Positions 1 to 8,451 of a stretch of 28,223 nt of DNA are shown in pieces. Origin of the DNA: Gemmatimonadales bacterium UBA2960 (GTDB lineage Bacteria > Gemmatimonadota > Gemmatimonadetes > Longimicrobiales > Gaopeijiaceae); contig DEBI01000110.1 in NCBI GenBank assembly GCA_002348465.1, positions 5,731 through 33,953 of the forward strand. The letters are read 5' to 3'. The notes under the pieces are model-generated. The model was not told the DNA's origin. It made no database searches and saw only the letters and a list, made by a program, of their open reading frames with translations. Positions within the stretch are counted from its first letter, which is position 1; the number at the start of each line of letters is the position of its first letter. The translations under genes were made by a program, and so were the position numbers.

Positions 1-1413
1 GATATCGGTCTAGACGTGAAATATGGAATCACTGCAAACCTGACTGCTGATATTACGCTCAACACCGACTTCGCTCAGGTAGAAGTCGACGAACAGCAGG
101 TAAACCTCACTCGTTTCAGCCTCTTCTTTCCGGAAAAGCGCGACTTCTTTTTAGAAGGAAGAGGTGTATTTGATTTCGGCCAAGGTGGAAGTGGTGGGTT
201 CCGAGGAGGCGGCGGTGGGTCCCGTGGAGGTGGCGACCGCCCCACCCTTTTCTATAGCCGTCGGATAGGACTAGAGCGGGGCCAAGTTGTACCCATCCAA
301 GCGGGAGGACGCATCACCGGTAAGGTCGGTCCGTTCAATGTAGGTCTCGTGAACATTCAGACAGGTAACGTCGAGCCCACAGGGGTCGAGAGCACGAACT
401 ATTCCGTAATAAGGATCCAGAGGGATATCCTCACCCGAAGTTCAATCGGCGCTCTCTTTACAAACCGTTCGATAGCGGCCGGTGGCGACGGGACCAACCA
501 GGCGTATGGAATGGACGCCTCATTTGGGTTCGGCCAAAACTTTGAAGCCGGAGCATACTGGTCGCAGACCGAAACGACTTCTCGTGATGGCGATAACCAG
601 AGCTGGCAAGTCGCCATGTCCTACAACGGAGACACATACGGGGCCGACGCTTCTCATCTGAAAGTGGGGGACGCTTTCAATCCTGAGGTGGGCTTCCTTC
701 GTCGTAGCGACTTTCAAAAGTCTTCAGGGAGCTTTCGCTTCAGTCCGAGGCCGACGTCTATCGAAGCGATCAGGAAATTGAGCTGGCAAGCTAACGTAGA
801 CTACTTCCAAGACGGTTCAGGACGACTGCAATCCCGATTGCAGACTGCACGATTCGATGTCGAAATGGAAAACAGCGATCGATGGGCAATCGAAGGTATC
901 CGCGAGTTCGAACGACTAGACAAGCCATTCCAGGTGTCCAATGAACTAGCGATCGGGCAAGGTAGCTACACCTTCACCAGCCAGCGGATCTCCTACACCG
1001 GAGGCCCGCAGCGCATACTGTCCGGTAGCGTAGCATTTCAATGGGGGTCGTTCTACAACGGCTCAATCCGCTCGCTATCTCTAAATCGGAGCCGGATGGT
1101 CTTAACCAACAACCTCTCGCTCGAGCCCGGCGTAAGCTTCAACGTATTGGACTTACCACAGGCCGAATCTACACAGTCCGTATTTCGCCTCCGAACTGAC
1201 TACGCCTTTACGCCACGCATGTTCGCGAGTGCACTACTCCAGTACAATGAGGCAGACCAAATCCTGTCCAGCAACATCCGTTTCAGATGGGAATATGCGC
1301 CCGGAAGCGAGTTCTTCCTTGTGTGGACTGACGAACGCGACCGCGGGCCGCATGGTACAGGGCTTCGGACACGTGGTCTCGCTATCAAGGCTACAAGACT
1401 ACTTCGTTTCTAA
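1..1413 (+). CDS. DUF5916-type outer-membrane beta-barrel protein, C-terminal part (5' end outside window)
   Basis: The frame is open from base 1, so this is the C-terminal ~470 residues of a longer protein. The block TDFAQVEVDEQQVNLTRF followed by FFPEKRDFFLEGRGVFDFG is the hallmark of DUF5916 proteins, which usually carry an N-terminal family 9 carbohydrate-binding-like domain (not visible here) and a C-terminal outer-membrane barrel. The rest alternates short polar and hydrophobic strands and ends in Phe (LLRF), as expected for a barrel recognised by the BAM machinery. A glycine-rich insert (bases about 180-235) follows the FDFG motif and probably forms a surface or periplasmic loop. The family has no established biochemical function. 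The sulfatase starts 18 bases after the stop, so the two may be co-transcribed. Family assignment is confident; role is unknown. Confidence 0.85.
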   Translation, partial: DIGLDVKYGITANLTADITLNTDFAQVEVDEQQVNLTRFSLFFPEKRDFFLEGRGVFDFGQGGSGGFRGGGGGSRGGGDRPTLFYSRRIGLERGQVVPIQAGGRITGKVGPFNVGLVNIQTGNVEPTGVESTNYSVIRIQRDILTRSSIGALFTNRSIAAGGDGTNQAYGMDASFGFGQNFEAGAYWSQTETTSRDGDNQSWQVAMSYNGDTYGADASHLKVGDAFNPEVGFLRRSDFQKSSGSFRFSPRPTSIEAIRKLSWQANVDYFQDGSGRLQSRLQTARFDVEMENSDRWAIEGIREFERLDKPFQVSNELAIGQGSYTFTSQRISYTGGPQRILSGSVAFQWGSFYNGSIRSLSLNRSRMVLTNNLSLEPGVSFNVLDLPQAESTQSVFRLRTDYAFTPRMFASALLQYNEADQILSSNIRFRWEYAPGSEFFLVWTDERDRGPHGTGLRTRGLAIKATRLLRF

Positions 1414-1431
1414 ACCCGGAGAAAACCTCAC

Positions 1432-2910
1432 ATGACAATGCCTCGAATGCTCGCTCTCGGCATCCTCGTGATTGGGGGCTGCACGCCAGTTACGGACAAC
1501 AATCCACCGAACATCGTATACATGCTCGCCGATGATCTAGGATATGGAGAGCTTGGATCCTACGGGCAATCCCTAATAAGAACACCAAACCTCGACAGGC
1601 TAGCAGAGGATGGCATGCGATTCACGCAGCACTATTCCGGCAGCCCGGTATGTGCTCCTTCAAGAGCGACACTGCTTACTGGGCTGAGTACTCTAAGGTC
1701 GCAAATCCGAGACAACTACGAGGTCGGAGGATACCCGGATCCAGAAGAACTCGGACAAATGCCACTCGACTCCGGCACTTATACGATCGGGACTATGCTC
1801 CAAGACGCCGGTTACGTAACCGGCGCAATTGGGAAATGGGGTCTAGGTGGTCGAGAATCACTCGGGCAACCACGCTTCCAAGGCTTCGACTACTTCTTCG
1901 GATACCTAGATCAGCAACTCGCTCACAATTTCTACCCCACACACCTGTGGCGGAACGGAAGCCGAGTCGATTTGGATAACGAGTACTTTTCTGCACACCA
2001 ACGTTTCGAAGGTACAGATCCTAATGATCCAGAGCAGTATAAACGATACCAAGGGAATGACTACTCCCTCGACGTGATGGCGGATGACGCAATCCGCTTC
2101 ATTGAGGAGAACCGAGACCATCCGTTCTTTCTCTATCTCCCCTTCACGATCCCGCACGTAGCTCTTCAGGTTCCAGACTCATCGCTGGCTCAATACGACG
2201 GGGCATTCGAGGAAGAACCATACCTCGGGGATCCAACCTATCTTCCGCACCACCGACCCCTGTCCGCCTACGCAGGGATGATTACGCGCATGGACGACCA
2301 TATCGGTCGGATTCTAGATCACTTAGAAGAACTTGGACTTGCAGAAAACACAGTCGTGATGTTTACGAGCGATAACGGCACGACATACACAGGCGGAGTA
2401 GACGCAGAATTCTTCGAGAGCACGGCAGGTCTTCGTGGGCTGAAAGGGTCTCTTTACGAAGGCGGAATACGTGTACCTCTGATAGCGCGATGGCCTGGAC
2501 ACATTGAGGCTGGAACAGTGAGTGATGAAGTCTCAGCATTCTGGGATATGATGCCAACATTCGCAGATATAGCTGGAGTGGAATCCCCTGCCGATATAGA
2601 CGGCACCTCGATACTGCCAGTGCTCCTTGGGGAACAAAGCAACGGTGAGCGTTCACTATATTGGGAGTACCATGGTCTTTGGAACGGCGCACAGGCTGTA
2701 CGCGTGGGTCAGTGGAAAGGTGTCCGACTAGGAGGTCACGAAGACCCCCATGCACCTATTGAGTTGTATGACTTAGAAGCCGACCCATTCGAGACAACAG
2801 ATATAGCTGATCGTTATCCGGGCGTAGTTGAGCGGATCCGTGCCGTGATGGATTCTAGGACAGAGTCAGATTACAAGCCTTGGAACTTCGCTAGCGCTGG
2901 CGAGGGCTGA
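1432..2910 (+). CDS. Type I sulfatase, predicted lipoprotein (arylsulfatase family)
   Basis: 492 residues. Residues 1-17 form a lipoprotein signal (LGILVIGGC, acylated Cys17), so the enzyme should be membrane-anchored and extracytoplasmic. The alkaline-phosphatase-fold sulfatase core begins at NIVYMLADDLGYGE (Asp34/Asp35 metal ligands). The active-site motif is C-A-P-S-R at 74-78, in which Cys74 would be converted to formylglycine, followed by LLTG. Lys135 (GKWGLGG), His242 (IPHVALQVP), Asp314-Asn315 (TSDNG) and Lys338 (GLKGSLYEGG) match the other conserved metal and sulfate ligands. The length is typical. It would hydrolyse sulfate esters, perhaps of algal polysaccharides, but the substrate cannot be read from sequence. 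A GGAG at 1418-1421 precedes the ATG. No anaerobic maturase gene is in the window, so maturation depends on an enzyme encoded elsewhere. Confidence 0.93.
   Translation: MTMPRMLALGILVIGGCTPVTDNNPPNIVYMLADDLGYGELGSYGQSLIRTPNLDRLAEDGMRFTQHYSGSPVCAPSRATLLTGLSTLRSQIRDNYEVGGYPDPEELGQMPLDSGTYTIGTMLQDAGYVTGAIGKWGLGGRESLGQPRFQGFDYFFGYLDQQLAHNFYPTHLWRNGSRVDLDNEYFSAHQRFEGTDPNDPEQYKRYQGNDYSLDVMADDAIRFIEENRDHPFFLYLPFTIPHVALQVPDSSLAQYDGAFEEEPYLGDPTYLPHHRPLSAYAGMITRMDDHIGRILDHLEELGLAENTVVMFTSDNGTTYTGGVDAEFFESTAGLRGLKGSLYEGGIRVPLIARWPGHIEAGTVSDEVSAFWDMMPTFADIAGVESPADIDGTSILPVLLGEQSNGERSLYWEYHGLWNGAQAVRVGQWKGVRLGGHEDPHAPIELYDLEADPFETTDIADRYPGVVERIRAVMDSRTESDYKPWNFASAGEG
1806..1825. repeat. Perfect 20-bp palindrome inside the sulfatase gene
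   Basis: CGCCGGTTAC is followed directly by its exact reverse complement GTAACCGGCG, with no spacer. It encodes part of DAGYVTGAIGKWG, close to the conserved Lys135. A perfect palindrome of this length is not expected by chance at a given site, although codon preference for GGTT/AACC could contribute. Confidence 0.9.
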
Positions 2911-2987
2911 GACCCCAATCCTCATCGTTACAACAGGGACTGCAGCCTCCCTAGGCCAACTAATACACAGCCAAAGGGATTACTACC

Positions 2988-4052
2988 CTACCCCTGGCTC
3001 GAGACCGTGTAAATGGTTTGCGTAGGGAATGCCATGTCTAGACCCTCGGCTTCGAAACGCTCTAGAATTGCAAGATTGACGGCAGTCTGCACGCTCATGA
3101 CGTCCGCTCCTTTGGCGATGTAGTAGATCATTGTTACACCTAGAGCAAAGTCACCGAACGAATCAAACCCTACGGTAATGTCCTCCTCGGTGTGTTCTCC
3201 CTGCGACTCTACTATCTCCCTCAAGAGATCGAGCGCACGACGCACCCCCCCAGGGGTAGTGTCGTATGTCAAACCGAGATTTAGCACGACCTTTCGGTTT
3301 GGCTCACGCGAAACGTTCTCTACTGCTGAGTCGGCAAAACGAGAATTTGGAATGGTGACTTCCCGTCCGGCCAGAGTCTTGAGTCGAGTGCTTCGGATAC
3401 CGATCTCGCTGACCGAGCCTTCGAATCCACTGATCACGATTCGGTCACCAATTGAAAAGGGACGATCCGTAAAGATCGTGAAACCACCGAAGAAGTTGGC
3501 CACAGTATCCTTAGCAGCCATAGCAAGAGCTAAGCCACCGATGCCCAAGCCAGCGATCAGCGCCATCACGTCGTAACCGGCGTTATTGAGGGCAACGACC
3601 ACGCCGACTATCCAGATTGCTGACTTACCCCCACGCCGTGCTATAGGCAGAAGCTGGTCATCGAGTTCACTATCGCTCGTTGCGACAAGAGCGGTCACCC
3701 ACCCGGAGACGAAGGCATCCCACACCCTCGCTAGAGCCCACGTCACCGAAAGGACTATGGCCGCTTCAGTCGCCACCCACAGGAACGCGTCGACGCTGGC
3801 TGGTAACGATAGAGTCTGGACTGCTATCCAGAATCCGAAGACTGTTACAACAACGACAACGGGCTCCCCAATCGTATCAACTATGAAGTCATCAACTTCT
3901 GTCTCAGTCTTTCTCGTAGCGTTCCGGATAACTCCACTGGTCAACCGGTACACTGTCTTACCGACGAGCACAGACCCACCCGCGATCCCGGCCGCGATGA
4001 GCCACTGCAGAATCGTATTTCCGTAAAAGGGCTGAGCCAGAAACTCGTTCAT
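2988..4052 (-). CDS. Small-conductance mechanosensitive channel, MscS family
   Basis: 354 residues. Three hydrophobic segments (about 13-35, 63-83 and 89-110) precede the MscS core. The pore-lining helix is rich in Gly and Ala (ALIAGLGIGGLALAMAAKD, about 165-183), then comes the family signature NFFGGFTIFTDRPFSIGDRI and the beta domain (SEIGIRSTRLKT, TIPNSRF). The C-terminal alpha/beta domain ends at the protein end with no long extension. Proteins of this type open on membrane tension and release solutes during hypo-osmotic shock. The ATG is preceded by GGGAG about 8 bases upstream. It is last in a same-strand series with the small conserved protein (130-base gap) and the alanyl-tRNA editing protein, and converges with the sulfatase. 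Family is certain; subtype is not. Confidence 0.93.
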   Translation of the reverse strand: MNEFLAQPFYGNTILQWLIAAGIAGGSVLVGKTVYRLTSGVIRNATRKTETEVDDFIVDTIGEPVVVVVTVFGFWIAVQTLSLPASVDAFLWVATEAAIVLSVTWALARVWDAFVSGWVTALVATSDSELDDQLLPIARRGGKSAIWIVGVVVALNNAGYDVMALIAGLGIGGLALAMAAKDTVANFFGGFTIFTDRPFSIGDRIVISGFEGSVSEIGIRSTRLKTLAGREVTIPNSRFADSAVENVSREPNRKVVLNLGLTYDTTPGGVRRALDLLREIVESQGEHTEEDITVGFDSFGDFALGVTMIYYIAKGADVMSVQTAVNLAILERFEAEGLDMAFPTQTIYTVSSQG

Positions 4053-4182
4053 TAGGAAGCTCCCAAAGCAAAAGTGGGTCTATAGGGTCCCAAGCAAATC
4101 TCACCCCCGCCAGAATTAAGCCAAATACGGGAGCGTCTACTTATGCAACGAAAACTATTACAAGTGTCGGTCCCTAGTTGCA

Positions 4183-4449
4183 TCACACGATCGAATATAC
4201 GTCCCCGCTTTCCGTCATCTTTTGGTCCTCATAGGGAGAGGCTACACGTCTGTAAAGCTCAAGCTTTGCACACTCCAGGACGCCCACTACTTCGTTCAAG
4301 TGAGCGTACCGGACTCGGCCCGCATCCTCCGCGGCACTTTTCAAATAGCTATTTACTAGCATCGTTAAAGCGTAGTTGAGCTCTCCCGGGCTAGAAGGTG
4401 GTTCACCTCCAGCAATCCGGGTTCGTGACATTTGGTCAATGTAGGGCAT
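4183..4449 (-). CDS. Small conserved protein of unknown function (resembles the family I recall as DUF6899)
   Basis: 88 residues, starting MPYIDQ. It carries the run GELNYALTMLVNSYL, then LNEVVGVLECAKLELYRR and PYEDQKMTESGDVY. I recognise this pattern (MPYI start, ELNY, VGVLECAKLE, YRR, PYED..K...GDVY) from short bacterial and phage proteins of unknown function. The family label DUF6899 is from memory and should be confirmed. It is mostly helical, with no signal peptide or membrane segment, so it is probably cytoplasmic. It lies on the same strand as, and 89 bases downstream of, the alanyl-tRNA editing gene, and 130 bases upstream of mscS. No strong ribosome-binding site is visible, but the conserved N-terminus makes the ATG at 4449 likely. 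No function is proposed. Confidence 0.75.
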   Translation of the reverse strand: MPYIDQMSRTRIAGGEPPSSPGELNYALTMLVNSYLKSAAEDAGRVRYAHLNEVVGVLECAKLELYRRVASPYEDQKMTESGDVYSIV

Positions 4450-4538
4450 ATGTAAGATCCGAGATCAGTTTATGGATAGCCAACAACTTGCCTCAATCCC
4501 TAGCCCAGTGCGACTGGTAACTATGGTATCCAGATGAC

Positions 4539-5714
4539 TTACCTAAGTAGCGCCACCGCCTCGTCTGATCTGGAAAATTGGGTTGCGCGTCCCTGGAACA
4601 CGCTACCGGACCCTCCACCCTTTCCGTGCAGCACAGCCGCTATTCGAGGACCAACCTCAGAAACGTTTATATCGGCTTCCTCACCTGCTGAAAGAAGAAA
4701 AAAACCTTCACCGGAATCGTCTGAAGTCAGAAGTACCACCCGACCAGGGTCGAGGCTGACTATCTCACGACCCAGTCTTTGCAAGAAAGACAGCCCTTTC
4801 CCCACAAAATGCCTTACCGATACAGCCTCCGGTTCCACTGTTAGCTGCCAAGCAAGGGCGCTCGCTAGCTCCTCCTCCATCCCCCGGATCAAACGAGCCT
4901 TGTCCTTCAGCTGGTCTACACGGGCCTCCACTGCATCGACCACCTGATCGTCCGAGACACCCAGCAGGCTCCTCAGCCGAGCTGTTCGGAAAACCTCTAC
5001 CCCAATCCGACTACGTAGCCGTTCTCCGGCAACATAGAAAACCCGAGTCCCGCCCCGGACCGATTCCGTACCCAAGAGCGCTATCGCTTCAATCTCTGCT
5101 GTACTAACGCAGTGCGTACCACCACAGGTATTCAAATCGATGTCTTCAATCTCAATCAATCTGACGTCTCCCGAATGCCCTGTCGGCAAACCGCGCGACC
5201 GAACTTCCATTCGCTCATACTCATCGAGACTGACCCGATGAGCGGAGACCCGCCGTGCAGCACGCACCTCAACAGCTACAGTCTCTTCAAGCAAGCAGAG
5301 CTCAGATTTTGCAAGCGACTTAACATCGAGCTCAATATCCGAGACATGTTCACCCAGATGAAAAGCAGTGGTTTGCCAACCGAACTGATCCGCAGCTACC
5401 GCCGTCAGCAGATGCTGCGCGGTGTGTTGTTGCATATGATCGAACCGACGCTGCCAGTCGATTTCTAAAATCACCGGACCGCTCGCTACGGGAGCTTCCA
5501 AGAGGTGGTAGATAAGCCCGTCGACCTTTTGCACATCGATGACCTCTATCCCGTTCAACCTGCCCCTGTCGGACGGCTGGCCTCCCCCCTCGGGATAAAA
5601 CACTGTGTCCTCTAACACAGCGTACGGGCGGCCCTGATGCATCCCCTGCTCTACTAAAGATGTCTCAAGTTGGGTCAGGGTTGGCTCTTGCTCGTAAGTT
5701 GGTGCGTCGGACAC
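4539..5714 (-). CDS. Alanyl-tRNA editing protein, AlaX type with DHHA1 domain
   Basis: 391 residues with a GTG start at 5714 and AGGAG about 10 bases upstream. The N-terminal part resembles the AlaRS editing-site beta barrel (TVFYPEGGGQPSDRG, 38-51). Zinc ligands are H97-x3-H101 (HTAQHLL) and C197-x3-H201 (CGGTH). A C-terminal DHHA1 domain (about 290-391) carries the glycine-rich GKGGGSGSVFQGRA. This is the long AlaX form that hydrolyses Ser-tRNA(Ala), and possibly Gly-tRNA(Ala), in trans without an aminoacylation domain. It acts in the cytoplasm in translation quality control. It is divergent from katG, with 220 bases between them, and could be co-transcribed with the small protein and mscS downstream. 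Confidence 0.93.
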   Translation of the reverse strand: MSDAPTYEQEPTLTQLETSLVEQGMHQGRPYAVLEDTVFYPEGGGQPSDRGRLNGIEVIDVQKVDGLIYHLLEAPVASGPVILEIDWQRRFDHMQQHTAQHLLTAVAADQFGWQTTAFHLGEHVSDIELDVKSLAKSELCLLEETVAVEVRAARRVSAHRVSLDEYERMEVRSRGLPTGHSGDVRLIEIEDIDLNTCGGTHCVSTAEIEAIALLGTESVRGGTRVFYVAGERLRSRIGVEVFRTARLRSLLGVSDDQVVDAVEARVDQLKDKARLIRGMEEELASALAWQLTVEPEAVSVRHFVGKGLSFLQRLGREIVSLDPGRVVLLTSDDSGEGFFLLSAGEEADINVSEVGPRIAAVLHGKGGGSGSVFQGRATQFSRSDEAVALLR

Positions 5715-5934
5715 GGAAGTGTCGCTCCTCTCTCTGTGTCACGGGCGCGACATGGTGAGAGTTCGGCCTCGAAGCGTCAAGCGGCAGTCAAGCTTGAACC
5801 CTTTAAGCCAAGCGCCTACTTATGGTGAAATTAGGTAGATTTACGGAGCGAAAACCGATTGCAACAAAATGGCTGGTCTGACAGTCAAATGCTGTGCTAT
5901 ACGAGACCCTAACCTGCTGAAATAGGAAACGAGA

Positions 5935-8127
5935 ATGAGTGAGAACGGTAAGTGCCCTGTCCATCACGGCCATATGAGCACCACCAGTTCCGGCACGTCA
6001 AACCGAGACTGGTGGCCCAACCAGCTCAACCTCTCGATCCTTCACCAGAACTCACCCGCATCGAATCCGATGGGAGAGGCTTTCGACTACGCTACCGAAT
6101 TTGGAAAACTCGACCTCGAAGAGCTGAAGAAAGATCTTTTTGAGCTCATGACTGACTCCCAAGACTGGTGGCCAGCCGATTACGGTCACTACGGTCCTCT
6201 GTTCATTCGCATGGCGTGGCACAGTGCCGGAACGTATCGAACGGGGGACGGCAGAGGGGGAGCTGGCTCGGGAACATTACGGTTCGCGCCACTAAACAGC
6301 TGGCCAGACAACGGCAATCTAGACAAAGCCCGTCGTCTTCTCTGGCCTCTAAAGCAGAAGTATGGCGAAAAAATCTCGTGGGCTGACCTCATGATTTTTG
6401 CCGGAAACTGCGCAATTGAGTCTATGGGCCTCCAACCGTTCGGCTTCGCTGGAGGTCGTAAGGACGTTTTCGAACCAGAGAGTGACATCTACTGGGGCAA
6501 GGAAACGGAGTGGCTGGGCGACAGTCGTTACTCTGGAGACCGGGACCTAGAAAACCCTCTCGCAGCCGTCCAGATGGGGCTCATTTATGTGAATCCAGAA
6601 GGACCCAATGGAGAGCCAGACCCAATAAAAGCAGCTCGGGACATTCGTGAAACGTTCGCGCGTATGGCAATGAACGATGAGGAAACCGTTGCCTTGATCG
6701 CGGGTGGGCACACCTTCGGTAAAACACATGGCGCAGGAGACGCCAGTCTCGTAGGTGCCGAACCAGAAGGAGCAACTATCGAGCAGCAGGGTTTGGGCTG
6801 GAAGAACGCATTCGGCACCGGAAAAGGGAGCGATACGATCACCAGCGGATTAGAGGGTGCGTGGACCCCAAACCCCATCAAATGGGATACCGGCTACTTC
6901 GACACCTTGTTCGGACACGAGTGGGAACTGATTAAGAGTCCAGCCGGAGCATGGCAGTGGACGCCGAAAGACGGCGCGTCAGCAAATGCTGTGCCGGATG
7001 CCCATGATTCATCGCGTCGCCATCCGCCGATGATGGCAACTACAGATATATCGATGCGAGAAGATCCGATATACGAACCGATTTCACGACACTTCCATGA
7101 GAACCCTGACGAGTTAGCAGACGCATTCGCTAGGGCTTGGTTCAAACTGACCCACCGGGACATGGGCCCGCGGGCCCGCTATCTAGGGGCGCTGGTTCCG
7201 GAAGAGGAGTTGATATGGCAAGACCCGCTCCCTCCGTTAGACCACGAGCTCGTTAATGAGGACGACATCGCTAAACTCAAGGAAAAGATTTTAGGATCAG
7301 AGGCAACAGTTTCAGAGCTCGTCTCCGTCGCCTGGGCATCGGCCTCCACCTTCCGGGGATCAGACATGCGCGGTGGAGCCAACGGAGCACGTGTGCGGCT
7401 GGCCCCCCAAAAAGACTGGGCGGTCAACCAGCCAGAGCAACTCGGTAGGGTACTCACTGCGCTCGAAACGATTCAGAGTGAGTTCAATGACGCGCAAACG
7501 GGAGGCAAAAAGATCTCACTAGCCGACCTGATTGTTCTCGCGGGTGTCGCAGCGGTTGAGTCCGCTGCAAGAGGGGCGGGACAAGATGTAACGGTGCCCT
7601 TCATCCCAGGCCGCACAGACGCAGAAGAACAACATACTGATGCGGAATCGTTCCAAGTCCTAGAGCCCGTCGCCGACGGCTTTCGTAACTATCTCAAGAC
7701 CGAGCTTTCAGTATCGGCCGAGGAGCTCTTGGTCGACAAGGCTCAACTTCTGGGACTAAGTGCTCCGGAAATGACGGTACTCGTTGGCGGTATGCGAGCA
7801 CTGAACGCTAATGTGGATGGAGTCCCTCACGGAGTGCTTACCAATCGGCCTGGGACCCTAACAAACGATTTCTTCGTCAATCTCCTCGATATGAGCACGG
7901 AATGGTCTGCGATCTCGGACTCAGAAGACCGCTTCGAGGGGCGTGACCGCAGCACGGGCGAAGTGAAATGGAGTGCCTCACGGGTGGACCTCGTCTTCGG
8001 ATCGAACTCACAGCTCCGTGCGATTGCCGAAGTGTACGGACAGGATAATGGCCAAGAACGCTTCGTCACAGACTTTATCGCCGCTTGGGACAAGGTGATG
8101 AACCTAGACCGCTTCGACCTAGAGTAA
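5935..8127 (+). CDS. katG: Bifunctional catalase-peroxidase
   Basis: 730 residues, the usual length for this duplicated class I peroxidase. The distal haem-pocket residues are Arg92, Trp95 and His96 (RMAWHSAGTYR), and the proximal haem ligand is His259 (AGGHTFGKTHGAG). The Met-Tyr-Trp crosslink needed for catalase activity is present in full: Trp95, Tyr218 (GLIYVNPEGPNG) and Met244 (RMAMNDEET). The C-terminal, haem-free half (from about 420; WASASTFRGSDMRGGANGARVR) is complete. It decomposes hydrogen peroxide and acts as a broad peroxidase in the cytoplasm. The start is set by AGGAAA just upstream and by the KatG-like N-terminus (GKCPVHHG). I could not find a convincing OxyR, PerR or Fur site in the 220 bases upstream. 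No iron-regulator gene is adjacent. Confidence 0.98.
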   Translation: MSENGKCPVHHGHMSTTSSGTSNRDWWPNQLNLSILHQNSPASNPMGEAFDYATEFGKLDLEELKKDLFELMTDSQDWWPADYGHYGPLFIRMAWHSAGTYRTGDGRGGAGSGTLRFAPLNSWPDNGNLDKARRLLWPLKQKYGEKISWADLMIFAGNCAIESMGLQPFGFAGGRKDVFEPESDIYWGKETEWLGDSRYSGDRDLENPLAAVQMGLIYVNPEGPNGEPDPIKAARDIRETFARMAMNDEETVALIAGGHTFGKTHGAGDASLVGAEPEGATIEQQGLGWKNAFGTGKGSDTITSGLEGAWTPNPIKWDTGYFDTLFGHEWELIKSPAGAWQWTPKDGASANAVPDAHDSSRRHPPMMATTDISMREDPIYEPISRHFHENPDELADAFARAWFKLTHRDMGPRARYLGALVPEEELIWQDPLPPLDHELVNEDDIAKLKEKILGSEATVSELVSVAWASASTFRGSDMRGGANGARVRLAPQKDWAVNQPEQLGRVLTALETIQSEFNDAQTGGKKISLADLIVLAGVAAVESAARGAGQDVTVPFIPGRTDAEEQHTDAESFQVLEPVADGFRNYLKTELSVSAEELLVDKAQLLGLSAPEMTVLVGGMRALNANVDGVPHGVLTNRPGTLTNDFFVNLLDMSTEWSAISDSEDRFEGRDRSTGEVKWSASRVDLVFGSNSQLRAIAEVYGQDNGQERFVTDFIAAWDKVMNLDRFDLE
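7164..7177. repeat. 14-bp GC-only palindrome inside katG
   Basis: GGGCCCG followed by CGGGCCC, encoding part of DMGPRARYLG, a conserved KatG segment. It consists only of G and C, so chance and codon choice explain it more easily than the 20-bp palindromes. Confidence 0.6.
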
Positions 8128-8146
8128 AGCTGGCGATGATCGATAG

Positions 8147-8165
8147 TGCGGTGGGCAACCACGCA
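8147..8165 (+). other. Short bulged hairpin between katG and the next gene
   Basis: TGCG-G-TGG pairs with CCA-CGCA around a GCAA tetraloop: 7 base pairs with one bulged G at 8151. It lies 20 bases after the katG stop and before the ribosome-binding site of the small coiled-coil gene. No T-run follows, so it is a weak terminator or mRNA 3'-end structure at best. Confidence 0.3.
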
Positions 8166-8206
8166 GCAGCAGCGTCGATGGGAAACCGTTCTTTAGGAGT
8201 ATCCTA

Positions 8207-8446
8207 GTGGGATTTTTTGAATTTCTAGTAGCAGTATTTCTCTTCAAGACCATCGGTGAGGTGCTCAAGGAGCACATCAAAAAGAAACCGGCCCCTGGGT
8301 CGGTTTCTTCCGATCAGGTTGAGTTGCTAAGAGAGGAAATCAGAGACCTAGGAATGCGCTTACATCACATAGAAGAGGAGCGCGACTTCTACAAGGATCT
8401 TCTAGCCGCTCCGAGGGGGTCGAGCACGCCTCGAAGCGCAGACTGA
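8207..8446 (+). CDS. Small membrane-anchored coiled-coil protein (PspB-like architecture)
   Basis: 79 residues from a GTG start at 8207 with AGGAG at 8195-8199. One hydrophobic N-terminal helix (about residues 3-20, FFEFLVAVFLFKTIGEVL) is followed by a basic, proline-containing linker (KKKPAPG) and a charged heptad-like helix (about 36-68, VELLREEIRDLGMRLHHIEEERDFYKDLL). This one-helix anchor plus cytoplasmic coiled coil is the layout of phage-shock protein PspB, but I cannot show homology. It lies 79 bases after katG on the same strand, so co-transcription is possible. It converges with the truncated haemoglobin gene, with five bases between the stops. Function is unknown. Confidence 0.75.
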   Translation: MGFFEFLVAVFLFKTIGEVLKEHIKKKPAPGSVSSDQVELLREEIRDLGMRLHHIEEERDFYKDLLAAPRGSSTPRSAD

Positions 8447-8451
8447 AACAA

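Noticed and set aside
2363..2755. A 130-codon minus-strand frame opposite the sulfatase
   Set aside because: No recognisable motif, and it overlaps conserved sulfatase sequence completely.
2969..2999. Terminator between the convergent sulfatase and mscS genes
   Set aside because: AGCCA/TGGCT with a short GGG/CCC inside is asymmetric and overlaps the mscS stop, with no T-run.
3586..4026. A 146-codon plus-strand frame opposite mscS
   Set aside because: It is Thr/Pro-rich antisense translation of hydrophobic codons, a usual shadow of a membrane-protein gene.
5715..5934. Peroxide or iron regulator site and promoter boxes upstream of katG
   Set aside because: CTGACA (5878-5883) and TATACG (5898-5903) have wrong spacing, and no convincing OxyR, PerR or Fur palindrome was found.
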